Source: Burkholderiaceae bacterium (lineage in GTDB: Bacteria; Pseudomonadota; Gammaproteobacteria; Burkholderiales; Burkholderiaceae_D). From it: a stretch of 7,316 bases of DNA. The notes under the pieces were generated by a model. The model did no database searches and was not told the DNA's origin. It saw only the letters and a list, made by a program, of their open reading frames with translations. The translations under genes were made by a program, and so were the position numbers. Below, piece after piece: positions 1-5,645 of this stretch. The DNA is taken from NCBI GenBank assembly GCA_014379395.1, contig JACMLV010000083.1, forward strand, positions 1-7,316. Direction: 5' to 3'. Every line of letters begins with the position of its first letter. The first letter of the stretch is position 1.

Positions 1-580
1 GCGCGCCGATTGCGTCCTGCCGCGCGGCGAGCCAGGTCGACATGGCCAGCAGCCCCATGCCGAGCAACAAGTGGATCGTCACGATCACCGGTTGCAGCTT
101 CAGCGTCACCGTCCAGGCGCCGAACGCGCCTTGCAGGCAGACGAACAACAACAAGGCGCCCGGCAGCCGCGGCGAGCACGGCGTGGACCGGTCGCGCCGC
201 CAGCGGCGCCAGCTGTGCAACGCCAGCGCCACGATCAGCACGCCGACCGCCATCGCCAGATAGCGGTGCGTCATCTCGATCCAGGCCTTGAGCGGCGTGA
301 CCGGGCCGTGCGGCGCCAGCGCCTCGGCGGCGCGGATCGCCTCCCGCGCCTGGAACGGGTTGGCCAGGCCGTAGCAGCCCGGCCAGTCCGGGCAGCCCAG
401 GCCGGAGTCCGACAGCCGGGTGAAGGCGCCGAACAGGATCAGGTCGAACGTGAGGAAGACGGCGAACCAGGCCAGCTTGCGGAATTTGTCGGCGTCGCGC
501 GCCAGCCAGACCAGCGTCAGCGGCAGCGCCGCCACCAGCAGGCCGGTGGCGCCCAACTGGGCCAGGGCGCTCGCTTGCAT
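1..580 (-). CDS. ctaA: Haem A synthase CtaA/Cox15, partial (C-terminus lies beyond the window)
   Basis: Integral membrane enzyme that oxidises the C8 methyl of haem O to a formyl group, giving haem A for the aa3 oxidase. The first 193 codons are present, starting at ATG 580, and the frame stays open to base 1. Seen: hydrophobic segments near residues 8-27, 37-55, 107-122, 139-158 and 164-183. The family motif FTRLSDSGLGCPDWPGCYG lies at 53-71, with a cysteine pair (C63, C69) as in COX15-type enzymes that carry extracytoplasmic cysteines. THRYLA (H105, with E102 just before it) and VTIHLLLG (H170) carry the expected haem-ligand histidines of the N-terminal half. The start follows the preceding stop by 4 nt with no clear Shine-Dalgarno, so translation is probably coupled. 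Full-length relatives are about 350-390 residues, so roughly half is missing only because of the window edge. Confidence 0.95.
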   Translation of the reverse strand, partial: MQASALAQLGATGLLVAALPLTLVWLARDADKFRKLAWFAVFLTFDLILFGAFTRLSDSGLGCPDWPGCYGLANPFQAREAIRAAEALAPHGPVTPLKAWIEMTHRYLAMAVGVLIVALALHSWRRWRRDRSTPCSPRLPGALLLFVCLQGAFGAWTVTLKLQPVIVTIHLLLGMGLLAMSTWLAARQDAIGA

Positions 581-584
581 CGCG

Positions 585-1241
585 CTAGCCGATCGCCGAC
601 GCCTTGAGCAGCTTGGCGATGTCCCTCTTCACCCTGGACGGATCGGCGTCCTTCGGGAAGCGCATCATCAGGTTGCCCAGCGGGTCGATCAGGTACAGGT
701 GGCCGGCCGCGTCGCCGCCCGCCTCGACCGGCAGCCAGCGCTCCAGCGCCGCCTTCGACACGCGCAGCATGTCGGTGCCGTCGAATTCGCGCAGCAACAT
801 GGTGTCGAGCGGCTCGGCGTCGGTGATCAGCCAGACGCGCTCGATGCGCTCCATGTCCTTGCCTTGCATCAGGCGCAGCTGGCGCATCGCGAACAGCTGC
901 TTGCGGCAAGCCTCCCGGCAGTCGGACGGCCCGGCTTGCAGCATGATCCACTTGCCCTTGTAGGCCTCCAGCGCGGCCGGCTTGCCGTCCAGCGTGGTGG
1001 CGGCCAGCGGCGGGATCGGATGGGCGCGCGGATCGATCAGCGCGCCGTAATTGTTGCGCGTCGTCGGTTTCAGCACGTAATACGTGAAATAGGAGCCGGC
1101 CAGCGGAAAGGCGCACACCGCCAGCACCAGCAGCAGCTTCCAGCGGCCGCTGCGCCGCATGGCGCGCGCGCGCTCGTCGCGCGCCTGGTCGGGGGCGTGC
1201 CGCGGCGCGTCCGGCATCGATTTCAATTCAGCTTGTTCCAC
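585..1241 (-). CDS. SCO-like thioredoxin-fold membrane-anchored assembly protein
   Basis: A 218-residue protein with a charged cytosolic N-terminus (1-33), one membrane segment (about 34-56) and a periplasmic domain resembling the SCO/thioredoxin fold. Seen: a CxxxC pair in GPSDCREACRKQ (C108, C112), the spacing used by SCO copper chaperones, and GHLYLIDPLGN (H181) in the place where SCO proteins have their copper-binding histidine before an L-I-D-P-x-G strand. The C-to-H distance (69 residues) is shorter than in human SCO1 (87). Inference: a copper or thiol-redox factor for the CuA site of CoxB. The start is taken as GTG at 1241, because AGGA lies 7 nt upstream (1252-1249) and the next in-frame ATG (1217) has no ribosome site. 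This start makes the gene overlap the SURF1 stop by 14 nt. It may be too divergent to bind copper, so the function is less certain than the family resemblance. Confidence 0.85.
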   Translation of the reverse strand: MEQAELKSMPDAPRHAPDQARDERARAMRRSGRWKLLLVLAVCAFPLAGSYFTYYVLKPTTRNNYGALIDPRAHPIPPLAATTLDGKPAALEAYKGKWIMLQAGPSDCREACRKQLFAMRQLRLMQGKDMERIERVWLITDAEPLDTMLLREFDGTDMLRVSKAALERWLPVEAGGDAAGHLYLIDPLGNLMMRFPKDADPSRVKRDIAKLLKASAIG

Positions 1242-1941
1242 GGCGTAATCCTGTCACCAGAAAAAATAAAAGCGCCATCAGCGCCAGCGCGTACCACTGG
1301 AACGCATAGCCGCGGTGTTTCTCCACGCCCAGCGAAGGCGGCGGCCAGTCGCGCACCAGATGGTCGTCGGCGGCGCCGCTTTGCTCGATCACGAACGGTT
1401 GCAGCGTCAAGCCGCTGGCCTCGGCGACCTGCTCGACCTCGACATTTTGCACGATCGCGTTGGGGCGCAGCAACGGCGCGCTGCCCAGCTGCATCACATG
1501 GCCGGGACTGCGCCTGGCCACGCCCTCGATGGTGACGTTGCCGGACGGCGTCGCGTACACCGGCAGGCGGGCGCGCTCGGCGCTGTGGCGCGGCAGCCAG
1601 CCGCGCTCGACGAGCACGTGCATATTCGAATCGGCGATGCGGAACGGCATCAGCAGATAAAACCCGGCGCGGCCCTGATACGGACGGTTTTCCAGGTACA
1701 GCGCCCAGCCCGGCACGAACTGGCCGCTGACGACGACGCGGCGCAGCTCGACCGCCTCGGGCGCGAGCGGCGCCGCCCCCAGCACCAGCGGCGCGTCCGC
1801 GTCGCCGGCCGCCAGCTTGGCCTCCAGCGCCATCTTTTGCTCGGCGCGTCCCTCTTGCCACTGGGCCAGAACGACGCCGAGCGCCGCCACCAGCACGGCG
1901 GCGACAAACGGCACCCATCTAAACCGAAAGCCGATCCGCAT
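1228..1941 (-). CDS. SURF1 family cytochrome oxidase biogenesis protein
   Basis: A 237-residue inner-membrane protein of the SURF1/Shy1 family, which assists haem A insertion into subunit I. Seen: two membrane segments at the ends (about 9-26 and 213-231) enclosing a periplasmic domain, the usual SURF1 layout. Family motifs are present: AQWQEGRAEQK just after the first membrane helix, VLVERGWLP in the middle, and EKHRGYAFQWYALA (from residue 207) before the last helix. ATG 1941 is chosen because GGAAGGA lies 8 nt upstream (1956-1950) and the first membrane helix then sits at the N-terminus. An upstream in-frame ATG at 1980 would add 13 polar residues and would overlap the start codon of the divergent DUF2909 gene. 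The 3' end overlaps the SCO-like gene. Grouping with ctaA suggests a haem A synthesis-and-insertion unit. Confidence 0.95.
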   Translation of the reverse strand: MRIGFRFRWVPFVAAVLVAALGVVLAQWQEGRAEQKMALEAKLAAGDADAPLVLGAAPLAPEAVELRRVVVSGQFVPGWALYLENRPYQGRAGFYLLMPFRIADSNMHVLVERGWLPRHSAERARLPVYATPSGNVTIEGVARRSPGHVMQLGSAPLLRPNAIVQNVEVEQVAEASGLTLQPFVIEQSGAADDHLVRDWPPPSLGVEKHRGYAFQWYALALMALLFFLVTGLRRGTS

Positions 1942-1978
1942 TACAATGGTCCTTCCATCCTTCCGCCCCCGGCCCGCC
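1942..1978. promoter_or_regulatory. 37-nt gap between divergent SURF1 and DUF2909 starts
   Basis: The only non-coding bases between the two divergent start codons. On the minus strand they hold the SURF1 ribosome site GGAAGGA (1956-1950). On the plus strand the sequence TACAAT (1942-1947) resembles a -10 box, but I see no -35 at a sensible distance, and it would leave a leader of only about 25 nt. No convincing promoter for either gene is visible here. SURF1 may rely on read-through from upstream or on a promoter within the DUF2909 coding region. Confidence 0.35.
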
Positions 1979-2179
1979 ATGAAAATCGTCGTCGCGATCG
2001 CCTTCATCCTGATCATCGGCAGCCTCGGCTCGGCGCTGTTCTACATGATGCGCGACAAGGGCCGCAGCAACCGCACCGTGCACGCGCTGGCGCTGCGGGT
2101 CGGCCTCTCGGTCGCGCTGTTCGCCCTGATCCTGCTGGGCTACAAGCTCGGCTGGATCGCGCCGACCGGCCTGCGCTGA
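1979..2179 (+). CDS. Twin transmembrane protein (DUF2909 family), opposite strand
   Basis: A 66-residue protein consisting almost entirely of two membrane helices (about 3-23 and 41-60) joined by a short basic loop (RDKGRSNRTVH). This fits the DUF2909 'twin transmembrane' family, commonly found beside cox genes in Burkholderiales; its function is unknown. It is the only confident plus-strand gene in the window. It converges on coxC, with 18 nt between the stops, and diverges from SURF1, with only 37 nt between the start codons. No Shine-Dalgarno precedes ATG 1979, because the short leader is pyrimidine-rich. An alternative ATG at 1946 would add 11 residues and also lacks one. Its promoter would have to lie in the gap or inside the 5' part of SURF1. 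Transcription of the minus-strand cluster through it would produce antisense RNA. Family assignment is from recall of the pattern, not from a search. Confidence 0.85.
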   Translation: MKIVVAIAFILIIGSLGSALFYMMRDKGRSNRTVHALALRVGLSVALFALILLGYKLGWIAPTGLR

Positions 2180-2197
2180 CCGCTTTCGGCGCCAGCT

Positions 2198-3058
2198 TCA
2201 AAGCCAATACACGATCACATACAGGCCGAGCCAGACCACGTCGACGAAGTGCCAGTACCAGGCCGCGCCCTCGAAGCCGAAGTGGTGGTCGGGCGTGAAG
2301 TGGCCGCGCAGCACGCGGTATAGGATCACCGACAACATGATCGCCCCGATCGTCACATGGAAGCCGTGAAAGCCGGTCAGCATGTAAAAGGTCGAGCCGT
2401 AGATGCCGGACGTCAGCTTCAGGTTCAGCTCGCTATACGCGTGCATGTACTCGTAGGCCTGGAAGCCGATGAAGGTGAAGCCCAGCACGATGGTGGCGAA
2501 CAGGAACAGCGCGGTGCGGGCCCGGTGCCCGGCGCGCAGCGCGTGGTGGGCGATGGTCAGGGTCACGCCCGAACTGAGCAGCAAGGCGGTGTTGATGGTC
2601 GGGATCGGGAACGGCCCCATGGTCCGAAACGGCTCGATGGTGCCGGCCGGGCCGGCGCCGCCCCACTGCGCGTCGAAGTCCGGCCACAGCATCTTGTGGT
2701 CGATGTCGCCCAGCCACGGCGTCGTCACGATGCGCGCGTAGAACAGCGCGCCGAAGAAGGCGCCGAAGAACATCACTTCGGAGAAGATGAACCAGCTCAT
2801 GCTCCAGCGGTAGGAATGATCGATGCGCTGGTTGTACAGGCCGCCCTCCGATTCGCCGATCGCGTCGCGGAACCAGAAGCACAACACCGCCACGGTGCCG
2901 GCCAGCCCGAGCAGGTTCAGATACGGCCCCCAGGCCAGCTCGTTGACCCAGGCCGAGGCGCCGATCATGGTCAGCAGCAGGCTCAGGCCGGCCAGCATCG
3001 GCCACTTCGACGGCGCCGGCACGAAGTAATACGGTACGGCGGCATTCGGTGATTTCAT
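2198..3058 (-). CDS. coxC: Cytochrome c oxidase subunit III
   Basis: A 286-residue seven-helix membrane subunit of the aa3 oxidase. It has no redox cofactor but stabilises the core and supports sustained proton uptake by subunit I. Seen: WSMSWFIFSEVMFFGAFFGA (86-105), with the conserved membrane glutamate E94; INTALLLSSGVTLTIAHHAL (155-174); LTGFHGFHVTIG (227-238); and the C-terminal signature AAWYWHFVDVVWLGLY (265-280). The length is normal for the family with its N-terminal helices I-II intact. ATG 3058 has AGGGAG upstream (3070-3065) at a 6-nt distance, one of the better ribosome sites in the cluster. It starts 53 nt after the DUF2970 stop and ends 18 nt from the stop of the convergent DUF2909 gene, with no T-tract terminator visible there. 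Confidence 0.98.
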   Translation of the reverse strand: MKSPNAAVPYYFVPAPSKWPMLAGLSLLLTMIGASAWVNELAWGPYLNLLGLAGTVAVLCFWFRDAIGESEGGLYNQRIDHSYRWSMSWFIFSEVMFFGAFFGALFYARIVTTPWLGDIDHKMLWPDFDAQWGGAGPAGTIEPFRTMGPFPIPTINTALLLSSGVTLTIAHHALRAGHRARTALFLFATIVLGFTFIGFQAYEYMHAYSELNLKLTSGIYGSTFYMLTGFHGFHVTIGAIMLSVILYRVLRGHFTPDHHFGFEGAAWYWHFVDVVWLGLYVIVYWL

Positions 3059-3089
3059 GTTCGTCTCCCTCGCTCGATCTGAACTGCTG

Positions 3090-3117
3090 CTGACTGTCTG
3101 CCCCTGACTGCCTACCC
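3090..3117. repeat. Imperfect 14-bp tandem repeat spanning the DUF2970 stop codon
   Basis: CTGACTGTCTGCCC (3090-3103) is followed directly by CTGACTGCCTACCC (3104-3117); 12 of 14 positions agree. The second copy contains the DUF2970 stop codon (3114-3112) and overlaps its last codon. The first copy lies in the intergenic spacer before coxC. It looks like a small slippage duplication that has since diverged. Confidence 0.6.
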
Positions 3118-3321
3118 CAACACCACCAACTTGATAATCGCTATCAGCAGGCCGATGAAGCAGGCCGCGCCGATCAAGCCAGCGATGATGACGTGCACCG
3201 GATTGAGGCTGGCCGAATCGGTGTCGAAATCGCGCTTGCGGCGCAAGCCGAAAAAGGACCAGAACACCGCCCGCATCGAATACAGGAACGATGCCTTCGG
3301 CTGTTTTTTCAACTCGTCCAT
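3112..3321 (-). CDS. Small membrane protein, DUF2970 family
   Basis: A 69-residue protein with a polar, basic N-terminal part containing an aromatic stretch (SMRAVFWSFFGLRRKRDFD, 15-33) and one membrane helix (about 43-67). This is the pattern of DUF2970 proteins, which sit between cox11 and coxC in many Burkholderiales. No biochemical role is established to my knowledge. The constant position inside the oxidase operon suggests a small assembly factor or accessory subunit (inference). ATG 3321 is 11 nt after the ctaG stop. The spacer is GT/GGC-rich without a good Shine-Dalgarno, so translation is probably coupled to ctaG. The DUF number is recalled from family appearance and context. Confidence 0.85.
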   Translation of the reverse strand: MDELKKQPKASFLYSMRAVFWSFFGLRRKRDFDTDSASLNPVHVIIAGLIGAACFIGLLIAIIKLVVLG

Positions 3322-3332
3322 GCCACCGCCAC

Positions 3333-3878
3333 TCACTTGTCGGCCTGGCTCAGGCCGGCGATCTCGAAAAACGTATACGACAAGGTGATCGTCTTCACCT
3401 CCTTCGGCAGGGCCGGATCGATGAAGAACACCACCGGCATCTGGCGCGCCTCGTTCGGTTTGAGCGCCTGCTGCTGGAAGCAAAAGCACTCGACCTTCTT
3501 GAAATGGCGCTCGGCGCTTTGCGGCGCGTAGCTCGGAATCGCCTGCGCGTTCACGGTCCGCTTCTGGGTGTTGACCACCTCGTACATCACCGTCGCCAGC
3601 TGGCCCGGATGCACCGTCATGCTGCCGACCACCGGCCGGAAGCGCCACGGCCCCTGCGCGTTGCCGTCGAATTCCACCGTCACGCTGCGGCTCAGGTCGA
3701 CCTGCGTGTTCTGGTCGATTCGCACCGTACCGTCCTTCTGGGTCAGCACGTTGATGCCGAGCACCTCGCACAACTGCTTATACAGCGGCACCAGCGCGTA
3801 GCCGAAGCCGAACATGACGAGCGCGATCACCAGCAGCTTGCCGAGCAGCTTGCGATTGAGCCGGCTTGGCACGCTCAT
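3333..3878 (-). CDS. ctaG: Cytochrome c oxidase assembly protein CtaG/Cox11 (CuB copper delivery)
   Basis: A 181-residue inner-membrane copper chaperone that delivers copper to the CuB site of CoxA. Seen: a single N-terminal anchor (about 13-31) followed by VPLYKQLCEVLG with C37, conserved in Cox11, then a periplasmic immunoglobulin-like beta domain. The copper motif CFCF (C131, C133) lies within KKVECFCFQQQALKPNEA. The C-terminal FFIDPAL and TLSYTFFE segments are also typical. The length matches bacterial Cox11 proteins. ATG 3878 overlaps the stop of the upstream 46-codon gene as ATGA (3878-3875) and has no Shine-Dalgarno, so termination-reinitiation is likely. Confidence 0.97.
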   Translation of the reverse strand: MSVPSRLNRKLLGKLLVIALVMFGFGYALVPLYKQLCEVLGINVLTQKDGTVRIDQNTQVDLSRSVTVEFDGNAQGPWRFRPVVGSMTVHPGQLATVMYEVVNTQKRTVNAQAIPSYAPQSAERHFKKVECFCFQQQALKPNEARQMPVVFFIDPALPKEVKTITLSYTFFEIAGLSQADK

Positions 3879-4015
3879 GGCATCAGCCAGACGCGCTTGG
3901 CGACCACGGCGAGAAAAAACGCCAGCGCCACCGCGCCCAGGATCAGCGCGGTCCTCAGGTTGTTCGGCCGTCCCGGTTCGGGCATGGCGCGGCTCGCTTC
4001 GCTAGGTGGGCTCAT
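3875..4015 (-). CDS. Cytochrome oxidase small assembly protein, 46 aa
   Basis: A very short gene filling the space between coxA and ctaG exactly. It starts in an ATGA overlap with the coxA stop (4015-4012) and ends in an ATGA overlap with the ctaG start (3878-3875). The protein has a polar N-terminus (1-18), the stretch NNLRTALILGAVALAFFLAV with one membrane helix (about 22-39), and a short basic tail (AKRVWLMP). Burkholderiales and related bacteria encode a similar 40-50-residue protein in this slot, often named cytochrome oxidase small assembly protein. The N-N-x-R-T-A-L start of the helix fits my memory of that family. Its molecular role is not established. An internal ATG at 3985 (residue 11) is an alternative start, but the ATGA overlap favours 4015. 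There is no independent ribosome site, so expression should depend on coxA translation. Confidence 0.87.
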   Translation of the reverse strand: MSPPSEASRAMPEPGRPNNLRTALILGAVALAFFLAVVAKRVWLMP

Positions 4016-5607
4016 TTCACGGTCGGCGGCGTTTCAAAGGTGTGGAACGGGGCCGGGCTGGGCACGGTCCACTCCAGCCCCTCGGCGCCCTCCCACGGCT
4101 TGTCGGGCGCCTTGGCGCCGCCCTTGATGGTCGGCAAGACCACGAAAAACAGGAAATACACCTGGGCCAGGCCGAAGCCGAAGGCGCCGATGCTGATCAG
4201 CATGTTGAAATCGGTGAACTGCGCCGGATAGTCGGCGTAGCGGCGCGGCATGCCGGCCAGGCCGAGGAAGTGCATCGGAAAAAAGGTGATGTTGAAGGTG
4301 ATCAGCGACAGCCAGAAGTGGATCTTGCCGCGCGTCTCGTTGTACATGTGGCCGGTCCACTTCGGGCTCCAATAGTAAAACCCGGCGAACAGCGCGAACA
4401 GCGAGCCGGCCACCAGCACGTAGTGGAAGTGCGCGACGACGTAATAGGTGTCTTGCAGCTGGATGTCGATCGGCGTCACCGCCAGGATCAGGCCGGTGAA
4501 ACCGCCGATGGTGAACACGAAGATGAAGCCGACCGCGAACAGCATCGGCGTCTCGAAGGTCATCGAGCCCTTCCACATGGTGGCGATCCAGTTGAACACC
4601 TTGACCCCGGTCGGCACCGCGATCAGCATGGTGGCGTACATGAAGAACAGCTGGCTGGTCACCGGCATGCCGGTGGTGAACATGTGGTGCGCCCAGACGA
4701 TGAAGGACAGGATCGCGATCGAGGCCGTCGCGTACACCATCGAGGCGTAGCCGAACAGCGGCTTGCGGGCGAACGCCGGCAGGATCTGCGAGATGATGCC
4801 GAAGGCCGGCAGGATCATGATGTAGACCTCGGGATGGCCGAAGAACCAGAAGATGTGCTGGTACATGACCGGATCGCCGCCGCCGGCGGCGTTGAAGAAC
4901 GAGGTGCCGAAGTGGCGGTCGGTGAGCGTCATCGTGATGGCGCCGGCCAAGACAGGCATCACGGCGATCAGCAGGTAGGCGGTGATCAGCCAGGTCCAGC
5001 AGAACATCGGCATCTTCATCAAGGTCATGCCGGGCGCGCGCATGTTGAGGATGGTGACGATGATGTTGATCGAGCCCATGATCGAGGACGCGCCCATCAG
5101 GTGGATCGCGAAGATCGCCATGTCCATGCCCGGCCCCATCTGGGTCGACAGCGGCGCGTACAGGGTCCAGCCGGCGGCCGTGGCCCCGCCCGGCACCAGG
5201 AAGGAGGTCGCCAGCAGGATCGCGGCCGGCGGCAGCAGCCAGAACGAGAAGTTGTTCATGCGCGCGAACGCCATGTCGGAGGCGCCCACCTGCATCGGGA
5301 TCATCCAGTTGGCGAAGCCGACGAAGGCCGGCATGATCGCGCCGAACACCATGATCAGGCCGTGCATCGTGGTCAGCTGGTTGAAGAACTCGGGCTGGAA
5401 GAACTGCAGGCCGGGCTGGAACAGTTCGCTGCGTATCATCAGCGCCAGCACGCCGCCCGACAGCAGCATGATCATGGAAAACCACAGATACAGGGTGCCG
5501 ATGTCCTTGTGGTTGGTGGCGAACAGCCAGCGCTGCGCGCCGGGCGGATGGGCGTGGGCGTGATCGTGCTCGCCTGCGTGAACCGGATCGAGGGTGCGGG
5601 TGTGCAT
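4012..5607 (-). CDS. coxA: Cytochrome c oxidase subunit I (aa3-type)
   Basis: A 531-residue, twelve-helix catalytic subunit that reduces O2 to water at the haem a3-CuB centre and pumps protons. Seen: TTMHGLIMVFG with the haem a ligand H82; GHPEVY with CuB ligand H258, proton-channel glutamate E260 and the cross-linked tyrosine Y262; AHHMFTTG with CuB ligands H307/H308; and AHFHYVL with H393 (haem a3) and H395 (haem a). GASDMAFARMNN holds the D-channel aspartate D111, and VPTGVKVF the K-channel lysine K336. E260 together with the D and K residues places it in the A1 class of haem-copper oxidases. The N-terminus is histidine-rich (six His among residues 2-20) before the first conserved segment RWLFATNHKDIGTLYLW. 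ATG 5607 has AAGGAG at a 7-nt distance (5620-5615). It follows coxB by 26 nt and overlaps the next gene by ATGA. Confidence 0.99.
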   Translation of the reverse strand: MHTRTLDPVHAGEHDHAHAHPPGAQRWLFATNHKDIGTLYLWFSMIMLLSGGVLALMIRSELFQPGLQFFQPEFFNQLTTMHGLIMVFGAIMPAFVGFANWMIPMQVGASDMAFARMNNFSFWLLPPAAILLATSFLVPGGATAAGWTLYAPLSTQMGPGMDMAIFAIHLMGASSIMGSINIIVTILNMRAPGMTLMKMPMFCWTWLITAYLLIAVMPVLAGAITMTLTDRHFGTSFFNAAGGGDPVMYQHIFWFFGHPEVYIMILPAFGIISQILPAFARKPLFGYASMVYATASIAILSFIVWAHHMFTTGMPVTSQLFFMYATMLIAVPTGVKVFNWIATMWKGSMTFETPMLFAVGFIFVFTIGGFTGLILAVTPIDIQLQDTYYVVAHFHYVLVAGSLFALFAGFYYWSPKWTGHMYNETRGKIHFWLSLITFNITFFPMHFLGLAGMPRRYADYPAQFTDFNMLISIGAFGFGLAQVYFLFFVVLPTIKGGAKAPDKPWEGAEGLEWTVPSPAPFHTFETPPTVK

Positions 5608-5621
5608 GTCGGAACTCCTTG

Positions 5622-5645
5622 TTACTTGCGTGCTTACTTGCGTGC
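5622..5645. repeat. Perfect 12-bp tandem repeat copying the coxB C-terminus and stop
   Basis: TTACTTGCGTGC occurs twice back to back (5622-5633 and 5634-5645). Read on the minus strand, each copy encodes A-R-K-stop. The first copy met by the ribosome (5645-5634) is the actual end of coxB. The second (5633-5622) is an in-frame echo in the spacer, leaving a second stop 12 nt downstream, just ahead of the coxA ribosome site. The identity is complete, so the event is probably recent. Confidence 0.85.

Noticed and set aside
420..1535. 371-codon plus-strand open frame opposite ctaA, the SCO-like gene and SURF1
   Set aside because: It crosses three recognised minus-strand genes and has an arginine/alanine-rich composition with no domain signature, so it is a GC-driven shadow.
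2180..2204. Bidirectional terminator between DUF2909 and coxC
   Set aside because: Only a weak GCTTT...AAAGC pairing with a 13-nt loop is visible and there is no T-tract, which is not enough to call one.
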